DNA of 64,000 nucleotides from Kitasatospora sp. GP82 (GCF_029892105.1 NZ_JARZAJ010000014.1:151091-215090); one strand, 5' to 3'. Positions 17,701-27,320 are shown, counted from the first letter of the stretch. Translations and numbers: made by a program. Notes: generated by a model from the letters alone, not told the origin.

Positions 17701-17836
17701 CCGGTCCGGTCGCTCTCCTGCCTCGGCCCCGGTGGGACGGGTCGTCGGCTTCGCGCACACCTCCCCTCGGGTGGATCCGGGGGACCCAGCGTCGTGCCTG
17801 TGCGTAGTTCCATATGCTTTTCCACACAGTGGCCTC

Positions 17837-19186
17837 ATGAGGCCCGTCACCCGCGTCGCTGCCGCCTTTCTCCTGGTCTGTCTGACCACCTCCACCGACC
17901 CCGTCGCGGAGCCTGACGCCCCGCCGGCCGCTCCGGCCGTCCCGCCCGGGGGAGCGCCGGTGGCCGTACCGTCCGCCCCGCCCGGAGCCGCCCCGGTGGC
18001 CGGCCCCCAGGCCCCGCCCGTCGCGCCGCCCGCCGCCCCGCCCGACACCGTCCCGGTGCGGGATCTCCCTCCGCCCGAGCCGGTCGCACCCGGCGTGGAC
18101 TACCGGGAGTTAACCGTGCCGGGCTCCCAGGGCAGCGCACACATCCACCTGCTGACGGTGGATCTGCACCGCCCCGAGGTGCGGGTGGGCCTGCTGTACC
18201 CGGGAGCGGTCACCGCCAGAGCCACGGTGTCCTCGATGGCCGAGGAGCAGGGCGCGGTCGCCGCGATCAACGGTGACTTCTTCGACATGACCGAGGAGCA
18301 GCACCCCGGCATCGAGGCGACCGGCTCCACCTCGGGCCCCGTCGTCCTGGACGGGCGTCCGCTCAAGGGCGCGGTGCCGGACGGGCAGCGGTTCGGCTGG
18401 ACACCACCGTCCGACGACTCCACCGAGGACGTCATCGGTGTCGGGCCGGACGGGACGGCCCGTACCGCCCGTCTCACCCTGCGAGGCCGCGTCCGCACCC
18501 CGAAGGGCGAGCTGCCGCTGGGCGGCCTCAACCAGTACGCCCTGCCGGTGGACTCGATCGGCGTCTTCACGCCCCAGTGGGGCGCGACCTCACGCGCCCG
18601 CGCCGTCTGCGGCACCGACGACGACCGGTCCGCGCCCTGCACCGGTGACACCTACGAGGTGACGGTCCGCCACGGCCAGGTCGTGTCGGTCTCCGACGCT
18701 CCGGGCCGAGGCGATATCCCGGCCGACACGGTCGTCCTGCTCGGACGTGAGGCCGGTGCCCAAGCGCTGCGCGACCTGGCACCCGGCACTCCGGCCGAGG
18801 TGGACTACAGCTTCGCGTCCAGTACGAAGGCGCCGTTCGCCTTCGCTCTGGGCAGTCGCCTGTTGGTCCGTGACCGTGTGGCCCTGCCCGACCTGGACAC
18901 CGCCGTCGCCGAGCCCCGCACGGCCGTCGGCATCGCCTCGGGCGGACACGTCCTGCACCTCCTCTCCATGGACGGCCGCGAAGGCACCTCCAGCGGACTG
19001 ACCGTCAGCGAACTCGCGGACGTCCTCCGCTCCCTGGGCTGCACCGAAGCCGCCTCCCTGGACGGTGGGGGATCCGCCACCCTGGCGACCCGCGACCGCA
19101 CCAGCGGCCACGTCACCGTCCGCAACAACCTCAGCCGCGGCGAGGAACGATCCGTCCCCAACGGCATCGCCGTCTTCCCCCGCTGA
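17837..19186 (+). CDS. Secreted phosphodiester glycosidase-family protein (NAGPA domain)
   Basis: 449 residues. A short signal peptide (RPVTRVAAAFLLVCLTT) is followed by a Pro/Ala-rich linker to about residue 85. The rest is the NAGPA domain: AAINGDFFDM, the long middle part, and the hallmark SLDGGGSATLA near the end, with PNGIAVFP at the C-terminus. The family removes sugar phosphodiester caps from glycans or wall polymers. The ATG at 17837 has no strong ribosome binding site. It is transcribed in the same direction as the permease but after a terminator, so it is a separate unit. Confidence 0.87.
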   Translation: MRPVTRVAAAFLLVCLTTSTDPVAEPDAPPAAPAVPPGGAPVAVPSAPPGAAPVAGPQAPPVAPPAAPPDTVPVRDLPPPEPVAPGVDYRELTVPGSQGSAHIHLLTVDLHRPEVRVGLLYPGAVTARATVSSMAEEQGAVAAINGDFFDMTEEQHPGIEATGSTSGPVVLDGRPLKGAVPDGQRFGWTPPSDDSTEDVIGVGPDGTARTARLTLRGRVRTPKGELPLGGLNQYALPVDSIGVFTPQWGATSRARAVCGTDDDRSAPCTGDTYEVTVRHGQVVSVSDAPGRGDIPADTVVLLGREAGAQALRDLAPGTPAEVDYSFASSTKAPFAFALGSRLLVRDRVALPDLDTAVAEPRTAVGIASGGHVLHLLSMDGREGTSSGLTVSELADVLRSLGCTEAASLDGGGSATLATRDRTSGHVTVRNNLSRGEERSVPNGIAVFPR

Positions 19187-19238
19187 CGCGGCAGCAAAGG
19201 GGGCCCGGCGCCCAGAGGCAGAGAGCGAGCGGATCACC

Positions 19239-19334
19239 ATGTCGGACCCGGTGACGGCCATCGCGGTGCTGAAGGCCAGGCCCGGCCGGGAGGACGAGGT
19301 GGGGGCAGAAGCCCGGCCGGTGATCGAACCCTAA
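19239..19334 (+). pseudogene. Fragment of an antibiotic biosynthesis monooxygenase-like protein
   Basis: 31 codons from the ATG at 19239: MSDPVTAIAVLKARPGRED matches the first strand and turn of ABM-domain proteins (about 100 residues). The frame stops at 19332 and the remainder is absent. A complete ABM-type gene is present elsewhere at 35588-35896. Confidence 0.55.
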
Positions 19335-19461
19335 CCAGTGATCACGCCGCAGTATCACCCGCACCCGGGCCCCGCCGTGCGCTCCAACACGCCGCGCGGG
19401 CCCGCAGCTCCCGCAGCACGCCAACTCGCCGGTCGCCACCGGTTGGTGGAGCCGTCGGCCG

Positions 19462-21606
19462 CTACCGAGTGCCGCCCCCGGCGGATCGCGCGGGAGGCCT
19501 GACCTCCTGGACGTCGGAGGATTTCAGGAACGCGAGCCGGTGGTTGTAACGGATCGGGTAGTAGGTCTCCGTGCCGACCACCAGGGTCCGGTCGTCGGGC
19601 GCGTCGCCGTTGATGTTCTGGTCGTAGAAGAAGTCGCCGGGCTGTGGCGTGTCGTCGACGGCCGTATACGCCTGCCCCGCGGGGACGGTCGCGTTCAGTG
19701 CCACCACCGGGCGCGCCTTGATGGCGGGGTAGGGGCTGTACGCGGAGGCCTCGGGGAAGGCCCTGCCGTACACCGGGACGGAGTCGAGGCCGGGGCGCGG
19801 GGTCAGGACCGTCGGCCCGGCCGGGTTCGCAGGGTCGTCCGACCGGTCGGGCAGGGTCGGCGAGGTGGAACGCCTGTCCGTCCTGGCGGTGCGCCCGTTC
19901 GGGTTGAAGAACCAGCACTTCTGGCCGTCGTACCAGATTGCCGTCCAGTCGCCCTGCTGGTCGGCGACCACGTAGATGGCGCCGGTCACCGCCTTGTCGC
20001 TCCAGTCCTCGGCCTTGGTGGTGCCGCCGTTGACCAGTGGGGCGTCGGCGGCCGGCCGGGTGCGCAGATAGACGAAGTTCTCCGGCCGGGCTGCCACTTG
20101 GCTGACGGGAGGCTGGTTGGTCGCGTCGAAGGCCGGGGCGATGGTGACGGTGTCGCCGGCCTGCGGCGGGGCGTCGGTGCCGGGAGCGATCGGTGCCTTG
20201 AGCAGGTCCAGGTAGTGGGCCCAGTCCCAGAAGGTTCCCGGGTCCCAGTGCATACCGGCGGCGTCTGCCTGGGTCGGCGGGGGAACGTCGTCGTGACCGA
20301 TGATGTGCTGACGGTCCAACGGGACGCCGAACCTTTCGGCAAGGTAGCGCACCAGCGCCGCCGAGGACTCGTAGAGCTGCTCGGAGTACCAGGTCGGTCG
20401 GTCCTTCGGAAGGGCGAAGCCCTCGTGTTCGATCCCGATGCTGTGCATGTTGACGGTCTTGTTGCCGGAGTGCCAGGCGATGTCCCGGGTGTGCACCAGC
20501 TGGGTGACGTGGCCGTCGTGGGCGCGTACGAGGTAGTGCGCGGTGGCCTGCTCGCGAGGGTTCTGGAAGGACGCGATCGCCCCGGCGTAGTCGCTCTCCG
20601 TGTCGTGGATGACGATGTAGCGGATCTTCTCGCCGTCCTCCGGCCGGTTGGCCGGGTTGTAGTTCCCGTAGGAGGTGGGATCGTTCGGGTCCGTCAGCGC
20701 GTATGCGGCGGGCGTGAAGTCGCACCCCAGACCGGCCGGGCACTCGACGCTCTCCCGCACGGCCCTGACCGGGACGGTTGCCGCAGGCCCGGCCACGACG
20801 AGCCCGGGGTCGGCGGGCAGGGTGACCCGTTGCCCCTCGGAGGTGGCGCGGGAGGCGCCCGCGCGCATGGTGGCGTACACCCGGTCCGCGAAGACGCGTC
20901 CGGCCGCCTCCCCGTCCTTCCCCGTCAGCCCGCCCCGCCCGAAACGGGCCACCGCGTCGTACCAGAGGCCGGGGTCGGCCGAGACGGGCGCGTCGGCGGC
21001 TCTCTGATACCGGGCCAGCAGGGCCGCACCACCGCGGATGTTCTGCGCGGTGTCGCTTCTGAGCTGCTCGGTGGGGCGGTGGATCAGTTCCGCTGCGTCG
21101 TCGAGCGTGTGCAGCGCGGGGGAGTCCACGAACGGGGCCGGCTCGGTGACGACGGACCGGTTGCGTCCCAGCGGCCCTCCCTCGCCCTGGCCGTCCGTCT
21201 CGCTACCGGAACGGCCGGCGGCGGAGGCGTTCTCGGCAGCGACATCGACCTGGGTCAGGCCGAACACTCCGTAGTTGCCCGTGGTGCTCGGCCGTCCCTG
21301 ATGGGACTCCCAGCGGGTCTCCTGGTAGGCCAGCGCCAGCAGCACGCTCCGTGGGACTTCGAACTCCCGTGCAGCCAGGGTGAACTGTCGCTGCATCACC
21401 GCCGATGCAGCCGCCCCGGAACCGGCATCAGCCGCGGATCCCGGGCCGGTGTCGGCCGGCACGGCGAAGCCGGTCGCGCAGGCGGTGACCGTGGCGATCA
21501 GAGCTGTCGGCAGGCGCAGCCGACGGGCGGCGGCGGGCAGGGAAGGACGGTGGGCGGCCAACGAGGTCCTGGTCATCCGAGGACCGACAGCCGGGGAGCT
21601 GGTCAT
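19462..21606 (-). CDS. Secreted N-acetylmuramoyl-L-alanine amidase with a lytic-transglycosylase-like domain
   Basis: 714 residues. After a signal segment (about 30-55), a transglycosylase-like region has VPRSVLLALAYQETRWESH and NYGVFGLTQVD (about 82-120). The amidase_2 domain (about 328-450) holds zinc ligand His334 in YIVIHDTES, WHSG, GIEHEG and the second His438 in IIGHDD. The C-terminal part has GDWTAIWYDGQKCWFFNPNG, similar to an SH3-like wall-binding module. It should cut both peptide and possibly glycan bonds of peptidoglycan outside the cell. The ATG at 21606 is chosen over a GTG nine bases earlier; neither has a clear ribosome binding site. Confidence 0.88.
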   Translation of the reverse strand: MTSSPAVGPRMTRTSLAAHRPSLPAAARRLRLPTALIATVTACATGFAVPADTGPGSAADAGSGAAASAVMQRQFTLAAREFEVPRSVLLALAYQETRWESHQGRPSTTGNYGVFGLTQVDVAAENASAAGRSGSETDGQGEGGPLGRNRSVVTEPAPFVDSPALHTLDDAAELIHRPTEQLRSDTAQNIRGGAALLARYQRAADAPVSADPGLWYDAVARFGRGGLTGKDGEAAGRVFADRVYATMRAGASRATSEGQRVTLPADPGLVVAGPAATVPVRAVRESVECPAGLGCDFTPAAYALTDPNDPTSYGNYNPANRPEDGEKIRYIVIHDTESDYAGAIASFQNPREQATAHYLVRAHDGHVTQLVHTRDIAWHSGNKTVNMHSIGIEHEGFALPKDRPTWYSEQLYESSAALVRYLAERFGVPLDRQHIIGHDDVPPPTQADAAGMHWDPGTFWDWAHYLDLLKAPIAPGTDAPPQAGDTVTIAPAFDATNQPPVSQVAARPENFVYLRTRPAADAPLVNGGTTKAEDWSDKAVTGAIYVVADQQGDWTAIWYDGQKCWFFNPNGRTARTDRRSTSPTLPDRSDDPANPAGPTVLTPRPGLDSVPVYGRAFPEASAYSPYPAIKARPVVALNATVPAGQAYTAVDDTPQPGDFFYDQNINGDAPDDRTLVVGTETYYPIRYNHRLAFLKSSDVQEVRPPARSAGGGTR

Positions 21607-21862
21607 GGCTGACACTCTAGGTGACGACTTGTCACATCAGGTAACCGGCCGACCGGATGCCGTTCGGGCGGCAGGCGGCGGCAGCTCTCCGGATCGCGCT
21701 CGCCACCGGAGAACTCCGGTGCCCACAGCCCGGGCAGGGTCCGGCCCGGGGCCCTGCCGAAAGAGCCCGGTGTTCCACCGGGGGAAGCTGACGGTCCGTC
21801 CGGCCACTGTTCCAGGCGCAGCCCGGGTGCCTACGGAGAGCCGGGATCAGAACCCGAGCCGG

Positions 21863-22540
21863 TCAGTACGCGCCGGGCGCCAGCCGGTAACCGATGCCCC
21901 GTACGGTCTGGATGGCGCAGTCGGCCCCGGCCGCGTCGAGCTTGCGGCGCAGCGCCGCGATGTAGACCTCGACGATGTTCACGTCGCCGCGGAAGGCGGA
22001 GTCCCAGACGGCGTCCAGGATTTCGGTCTTCGGCACCGCCTGGTCCGGGCGCCGGGCCAGGGTCTCAAGAACCCCGAACTCCTTGACCGTCAGCCGTAGT
22101 TGGTTCTCGCCGACGGTACACCGCCGAGCCGCCGGGTCGATCCGCAGATCGCCGACGGTCAGCACGGTGGGCCGGCTCGCCGCACCGCGACGCAGCAGCG
22201 CACGCAGCCGGGCGGTCAGCACGACGTAGGAGAACGGCTTGCTGAGGAAGTCGTCGGCGCCGCAGTCCAGTGCCTCGGCCTCGTCGTACTCGCCGTTCTT
22301 GGCGGTGAGCATCAGGATCGGCACCGGGTTCTCGCTGCGGCGCAGTTCCTCGCAGACCCGGAACCCGTTGAGGCCGGGCAGCATCAGGTCGAGCACGACG
22401 GCGTAGTACTCCCCGGACTGCGCGAGCTCCAGGCCGCTCGGCCCGTCGCCGACCACGTCCACCGCGTACCCCTCGGCCCGCAGCCCCTGGCTGAGTGACT
22501 GTGCCAGCCGTTCTTCGTCCTCGACCATCAGAAGTCGCAT
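21863..22540 (-). CDS. OmpR-family response regulator without a partner kinase
   Basis: 225 residues. The receiver domain has the acidic pair at 7-8, phosphoacceptor Asp51 (VVLDLMLPGLNGF), Thr79 and Lys101 (LSKPF). The winged-helix DNA-binding domain runs from about 125 to the end (VNIVEVYIAALRRKLD, VRGIGYRLAP). No histidine kinase gene lies next to it; the neighbours are a DUF302 gene and an amidase on the same strand, separated by more than 240 bases. The ATG at 22540 is the natural domain start although no ribosome binding site is obvious. Confidence 0.92.
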   Translation of the reverse strand: MRLLMVEDEERLAQSLSQGLRAEGYAVDVVGDGPSGLELAQSGEYYAVVLDLMLPGLNGFRVCEELRRSENPVPILMLTAKNGEYDEAEALDCGADDFLSKPFSYVVLTARLRALLRRGAASRPTVLTVGDLRIDPAARRCTVGENQLRLTVKEFGVLETLARRPDQAVPKTEILDAVWDSAFRGDVNIVEVYIAALRRKLDAAGADCAIQTVRGIGYRLAPGAY

Positions 22541-22796
22541 CAGAACAGCATAGATCAATTGACGAACCCGACGGAGAGGGGCTGCCGGAAGTGCCGGGAA
22601 CATCCGTTCTGAAAACATCTTCAGCTTGCCGAATCGGCCTCGCTGAATCAGCCTCGGGCCCTTTCGGATTGACGCCGGGTGAAATTCCTGCGGGTATATC
22701 CGGGCCTGAAACGTGAATGGCCGACATGCGGTTCCATGGCTGCCGACCACGCAGCCCCGGGCAGTTGACCGCAACCACCCGGGGGGCCGTGACAGC

Positions 22797-23231
22797 TCAG
22801 TCTCCCGGCCGCGCCGCCACGTGGTCGGTGAGCGTGTCGACCGCCGACAACGGGGCCGCCAGGTCGGCGGTCAGCGCATGGCGAGCCGCCAGCCAGGCCG
22901 GGTCGAGATAGCTCATCCATGCGGCTCCGGCATCGTCCTGCCAGACCAGTACCTTCAGCGGAAGGTCGATGGCGCTGAGCGGCGCGGCGACCATCGCGGG
23001 TGTGCCGCCCAAGGGGTTGCCGAAGATCAGCAACTTGGTGTCGCGGAGCACCAGCCCGACGTCCTCCGCCTCGCCGCTGTGGTCGATCAGGGAGAACACC
23101 CTGGCCCCTGCCGCCCGGACCGCCGTGGTGAGCCGTTCGACCGTCTCGCCGACGGGGTACGGACTGCGCTTGTGGACCACACCGGCGGTCGGGCGCGTCC
23201 CGGCCGGAGTCGCAGGGGGAGGTCCGCTCAT
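22797..23231 (-). CDS. DUF302 domain protein
   Basis: 144 residues. The segments VHKRSPYPVGETVERL, VFSLIDHSGEAEDVG, and LLIFGNPLGGTP with APLSAIDLPLKVLVW mark the DUF302 family (small alpha/beta proteins of unknown role, sometimes next to redox or stress genes). The ATG at 23231 has GGAGG upstream. It precedes the response regulator on the same strand, but the 256-base gap argues for separate transcription. Confidence 0.85.
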   Translation of the reverse strand: MSGPPPATPAGTRPTAGVVHKRSPYPVGETVERLTTAVRAAGARVFSLIDHSGEAEDVGLVLRDTKLLIFGNPLGGTPAMVAAPLSAIDLPLKVLVWQDDAGAAWMSYLDPAWLAARHALTADLAAPLSAVDTLTDHVAARPGD

Positions 23232-23859
23232 GGTCTGCCTCCGGGGCGTTGGCGCTGGTTTTGACGTTGGCTCTGGCGTGCCGGTGCGGTGAAGGTGCTG
23301 CCGATGGCGGGGTGACGGAGCGTTCGTCCGTGCGCTGGCGGATGAAGCTCACGGGTCCGGCCTCCGCGGGCGACACCGCGCTCCAGTCTCGGTCCGATCG
23401 CCGCTGCCCCACGCACAGGGCCGGCTGGACGCGTGGAGAGCTCACCCGCATGGCGGCACCACTGGAGGGGGCCCGGGACACGCCGACCGCCCAGGCCCCG
23501 CCTGGTGGCTACTGCGCTGGGCGGAGCTCGGGCAGCGAAGCGGCGGTCCGATGCTGCCTGAACGGACAGCTGCCCTCCTACCGCTGCTTTCCTTCGGCCC
23601 GCAAGAGCGGCAGCCGACTGTGATCCGCGGAGGATGCGGCCTCGCCTACCGGGCGGAGGGCGAGGTGAGATTTCACTGAACTGCGGACAGAGCCCTGAAT
23701 CCGGCCCACCCCGGGCTTCAGGGCGGCCAGGTCTGCTCGCCTTGCGTCCCCACCAGAGCGGGGGGCCGTGACGCCGACTCCCATCCTCGGCGCGCAGTTG
23801 ACGGTGCGGTTCGCGAAATTCCTTGGCGCGGCAGCTTCTTGGGCTGCTGAAATGAGGGC
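23232..23859. other. About 630 bases without a recognisable gene
   Basis: The region separates the divergent DUF302 and acetyltransferase genes. Open frames here have no start signal, no family resemblance and no consistent codon bias. Part may be decayed coding DNA, in keeping with the rest of the window, but I cannot name a source. Confidence 0.4.
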
Positions 23860-24369
23860 ATGAGCCTCTTGCCTACCGACGGGACCGACGTCGTTGTACC
23901 GGTCCTCGTCCGTGATCTGACGCCCGCGGATCTGCCGGCGTGCACATGGTCCGGTTCCGCCGTCCATCTGGGCCAGGTGGCAAAGGAGTTGGAGCGCGCG
24001 GCGTCCGGCGAGGTGGACTACCTGGCGGTCTGCACAGCGGTCGACCTTCCCGTGGCCATCGGCGGCGTCGACTACCAGGTCACGTCCGGAGCGGGCACAC
24101 TGTGGCAGCTCGCGGTGCTTCCGGCGCTGCAGTCGTGCGGCCTCGGCTCTCTGCTCGTCCGGGCCGCGGAAGATCGCATCCGGTCGCGCGGGATCCTGCG
24201 GGCCGAACTCGGTGTCGAGGAGAGCAATCCGCGGGCCCGCGCGGTGTACGAGCGGCTCGGATACGTGGCCTACGACAGGCAGCCCGACGCATGGGACGTG
24301 CAGGCACCGGACGGTTCGATCCACAGGTACGAGACCATGTGCACGCTGATGCGCAAGGACTTGTCGTAA
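23860..24369 (+). CDS. GNAT N-acetyltransferase
   Basis: 169 residues. The acetyl-CoA site is LWQLAVLPALQSCGLGSLLVRAAE in order: the strand LWQLAVLPA, then QSCGLGSLLV as the Q/R-x-x-G-x-G/A loop. The C-terminal strand NPRARAVYERLGYVAYDRQ is typical. GAGG lies just upstream of the ATG. The substrate is unknown. It converges on the truncated HAD gene. Confidence 0.85.
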   Translation: MSLLPTDGTDVVVPVLVRDLTPADLPACTWSGSAVHLGQVAKELERAASGEVDYLAVCTAVDLPVAIGGVDYQVTSGAGTLWQLAVLPALQSCGLGSLLVRAAEDRIRSRGILRAELGVEESNPRARAVYERLGYVAYDRQPDAWDVQAPDGSIHRYETMCTLMRKDLS

Positions 24370-24387
24370 GGAGGGCGTCGGCGTGGC

Positions 24388-24879
24388 TTAGGAGAGGAGC
24401 ATCGGCAGCTTGCGCATGTCGTCGAACACCACGGTGTTGGGGCCTTCGAGCCACTGCGCGGGGGTCAGCCCGCCGGCATAGCCGAGCGACCGCATGCCGG
24501 CCGCGCGGGCTGCCTGGACCCCGTACTTGCTGTCTTCGACGACGATGCAGGCCGAGGGGTCGACACCCATCCGCTGGGCCGCGTATAGGAAGAGATCAGG
24601 GGCGGGCTTGCCGTGAGCGACCTCACTGGCACTGAAGATGCGGCCCTCGAAGTACTGGTGGATCCCGGTGCGGCCAAGGGTGTGGCGCATCTTGTCGTGA
24701 CTGCCGCTCGACGCCACACAGGTGGGAAGCACGATGGCGTCGAGCGCTTCGCGAATGCCGTCGACCGGGGTCAGTTCGGCATCGACTGCCTCACGGTGGA
24801 GCTGCTCGAACCTCTCCTGCCAGGCGGCGGCTCGACTCGACCCCAGCCGAGTGGCGATCTGCTCGCCCAGTGCACCGCC
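24388..24879 (-). pseudogene. HAD-family phosphatase, N-terminus deleted
   Basis: The remaining part is a typical beta-phosphoglucomutase-like HAD: TCVASSGSHDKMRHTLG (motif II region), HGKPAPDLFLYAA (motif III Lys) and IVVEDSKYGVQAARAAGM (motif IV). The N-terminal nucleophile motif DxDG is absent. Homology begins near 24879 at GGALGEQIATRLG and the frame further upstream does not look like HAD sequence. Exactly there, the opposite strand begins to match a DUF3224 protein lacking its own N-terminal half. Without the Asp nucleophile it cannot be active. Confidence 0.8.
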
Positions 24880-25131
24880 GCGTTCGACCAGACGACCGGC
24901 GTCGGCACCTATGTGGCCATGGAGTCCTTCGAAGGCTCGCTGCACGGCCGGAACGGCGCCTTCAACTTCGCACACCCGGCGACGACCTCAGGCAGCGACC
25001 GTACCGCCGAGTTCTTCGTCATCGCGCCCTCACGCGGGACCGGAGAGCCGGCCGGGATCGCCGGTGCCGGTGGGATGACGGTCGACGCCGACGGCACGCA
25101 CCGGATCTGGTTCGACTACGAGATCGGCTGA
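24876..25131 (+). pseudogene. DUF3224 domain protein, N-terminal half deleted
   Basis: The plus strand reads TTGVGTYVAMESFEGSLHG, GAFNFAHPATTSG, then IAGAGGMTVDADGTHRIWF to a stop at 25131. This is the C-terminal half of a DUF3224 (small beta-barrel, AOC-like) protein. The first half, with its start, is missing. The break coincides with that of the HAD gene on the other strand. Confidence 0.75.
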
Positions 25132-25237
25132 GGGTCCGCACCGGCGTTCCCGGAGGCGGGGGGCCCGTCTGCGGCAGCGCCGGTGGCTCCGGTGGCCGCG
25201 GTCGACGCTCGGACGTCGTGGAAGTGCGGGCGCTGTT

Positions 25238-25588
25238 TCACCCGGGCGTTGTGTCACTCGGGTGCTGTCCAACCGGGCGATGTTCCACCGTGATGTCGAG
25301 TACTCGGTGGTCGAGAGGTGGCTTCTGCTCCCAGACTCTGCGCTGTTCGAGATGGACCGTGGCCCGTCCGGGGTGGAGAGCGTCGAGGACTGCCAGTTCG
25401 TCGACGCTGGCGCCGATCGGTCTGCCGGCGATCTCCGAGGCGGGGGCGGTGGTGACGGAGACGGCGAGCGCGTTGGAGTCTCCTTCCACACGGGAGGTCC
25501 AGGTGTAGCCGGCGGTGCCTCGGCCGGGCAGGCGCACGACGTAGCGCTCGCCTGTCCGGAGCCTGATCGCGGTGCTCTGTTCGCTCAT
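25238..25588 (-). CDS. Chagasin-like inhibitor of papain-family cysteine proteases (I42)
   Basis: 116 residues. The three inhibitory loops of the chagasin family can be placed. GTAGYTW (24-30) corresponds to the NPTTGYxW loop, GRPIGAS (56-62) is the glycine-rich middle loop, and RRVWEQ (83-88) corresponds to the RPW loop. They are carried on an immunoglobulin-like beta sandwich. No signal peptide is seen, so it probably acts in the cytoplasm. The ATG at 25588 has GAAGG upstream. The gene lies 80 bases after the papain-like protease remnant on the same strand, the arrangement expected for a protease and its protective inhibitor. Confidence 0.78.
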   Translation of the reverse strand: MSEQSTAIRLRTGERYVVRLPGRGTAGYTWTSRVEGDSNALAVSVTTAPASEIAGRPIGASVDELAVLDALHPGRATVHLEQRRVWEQKPPLDHRVLDITVEHRPVGQHPSDTTPG

Positions 25589-25668
25589 GCCTTCTGCCCG
25601 TCCTGACAGCCGGGGCGGTGCCTGACCGCCCCGGCAGGGGATGCGGCTCCCTCGGGATGGACCGCGGG

Positions 25669-26810
25669 TCAGGCCGGGCCGATCAGAACTCCCTCGTTCC
25701 AGCCCGTGCTGTCGCGCCAGTAGTGCTGGAGCTGCCCGTCGTTGCGCAGGACGACGACCTCGAGATCGAATCCGAAGCTGCTCTCCAGCAGCCCGGCGAC
25801 CGCGGCGACGTCGTGCCCGAAGGTCGCGCTGTGGTACCAGCTCATGTCGCCCTGGTTGTCGCGCCACCAGTGCTGCACCTGACCACCTGCGGCGACGCAC
25901 AGCTCGAAGTTGCCGACGGCGTCCTCCGTGCTCATGCCGTACTGGCCCTGGATCATGACCGGGGGAGTGTCGATGCCGCTGCCGAAGACGGGACCGGGGT
26001 TCCAGACCATTCCACCGTCGTTGTCCCGCCACCAGTGCTGCATCTGGCCGTTGTTGAGGACGCAGACGAGCTCGAAGTTGCGGTGATTGGTGCCGTTGCC
26101 GCCTTCGATGAGGTTGCCGTTGTGCAGGCGACGCTTGGTCCACGGATCGGGGTTGGTGGCGAGGACACCGTACTTGGCATTGGTGTCGATGTTCACCTCG
26201 CCGTATCCGATCCGTACGTAGCCGCTGTCTCCCCAGTTCTTGCCCCAGGAGTTCTTGGCGATCCAGCAGTTGTCCACGTCGCTGTAGCCGACGATGGCCA
26301 CGCAGTGCCCGCCCCGGTAGGTCCCGGTCGTGTGGTGGTAGACGCCCGAGCTGTAGGCGTCGAAGTCGGTGTAGACGTCGAAGCAGGCCTCGATCGGGCC
26401 CACGGTGTCCAGCCAGAGCTTCTGGTCGTCGGTGCTTCCGAGCGCCTGGTAGTCGTCGATCTTCACCGTGCGCCCTTCGCGGTCGGGCGTCGGCTGGTAG
26501 ACCGGGTCGTCGGTGCGGTAGGGCCAGCATGCCGGGTCGCAGATTCCGTTGGCTTTGATCCAGTTGAGGTAGGTGTCCGGCCAGGAGCCGTCCGGGCACT
26601 TCAGCCCGAGCCCGTGTTGCTTGTCGGGTGGCTCTCCAGCACCGGAGCCAGGCGCACCGGGGGTACCTCCGAGGCCGGCTGCAGCCGCTCGGGCGCCCCG
26701 ACGCCGAGCGGGTGCTCGACGACGGTGTCGCTGTCCCGAGGCGTGGGAAGCGCCTGCCAACGGGCGTTGGTCTCTCGGAGAACACGGCGGATCTCGCCAT
26801 ACGTGGCCAT
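25669..26810 (-). pseudogene. Papain-like (C1A) cysteine protease with the catalytic Cys region deleted
   Basis: The start (ATG 26810, AGGAG upstream) gives ATYGEIRRVLRETNARWQALP, the N-terminus usual for these actinobacterial proteases, up to a stop at 26601. The C-terminal two thirds continue in another frame from about 26600: CPDGSWPDTYLNWIKANGI, the catalytic His in GGHCVAIVGY and the Asn in AKNSWGKNWG. The block with the QGxCGSCWAF motif, over 100 residues, is missing between. After the protease domain come three repeats, each with a Q-HWWRD or Q-HYWRD core, resembling a lectin-like propeller segment. The enzyme is dead, although its inhibitor gene follows intact. Confidence 0.8.
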
Positions 26811-27320
26811 ACTGGCTCCTCTTCGGGGGTCTCGTGGCTGCGCACGAGCAATCCAGGGCCGCGCCCTTCTGCCAGGTGGCAGCTCTTCGTCCGGGCGGGC
26901 CGGGAGGCCGGAGTCCTGCTGCGGCATCCAGTCATTGAGCGTATTTGCGGATGATTAGCTCCGGAGTATCGCAAATGGGTGAAAATATTAAAGTACGTGT
27001 CTGATCTTGATTTCTTGTGGCCGCCTGCCACGCGTCCACTGTTGACCGTGTGCATGCTGAATGCCTCGTGTGCGCCGATCGACCTCACGTCTGCTGACGG
27101 GTCGTCGCTGACGGCGAACCGGCCTTCGCGTGCTCCTGAACTCGCCGAAGAGGTGGGGAGTCGGCGCGAAGGCCATGGCTGGAACAACTGCCCCGCACAT
27201 CCGTTGTATGCGTGTACGGCCAAGCACTGCCAAGCACTGCCAAGCAGAGCCGAGCGCGGTCGTCCACGGCCTCCGTGGCCGTCGACGGCAGAGGTCTCGG
27301 CCCGACCGGGAGGACAACCC
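26811..27320. other. Divergent intergenic region of 510 bases
   Basis: No gene is supported. Bases 26935-27010 are AT-rich and may hold promoters. Directly before the NmrA gene are tandem direct repeats (27221-27246). A regulator gene often sits next to NmrA-type reductases, but none is found here. Confidence 0.45.
27221..27246. repeat. Direct repeats of CAAGCACTGC upstream of the NmrA-like gene
   Basis: Two and a half head-to-tail copies of the 10-base unit lie 75-100 bases before the start codon. One repeat per helical turn is the spacing expected for side-by-side protein binding, so these may be regulator sites. Confidence 0.45.

Noticed and set aside
16367..17836. Upstream open frame in continuity with the phosphodiester glycosidase gene.
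   Set aside because: It overlaps the permease in another frame and crosses its terminator; the signal peptide fixes the start at 17837.
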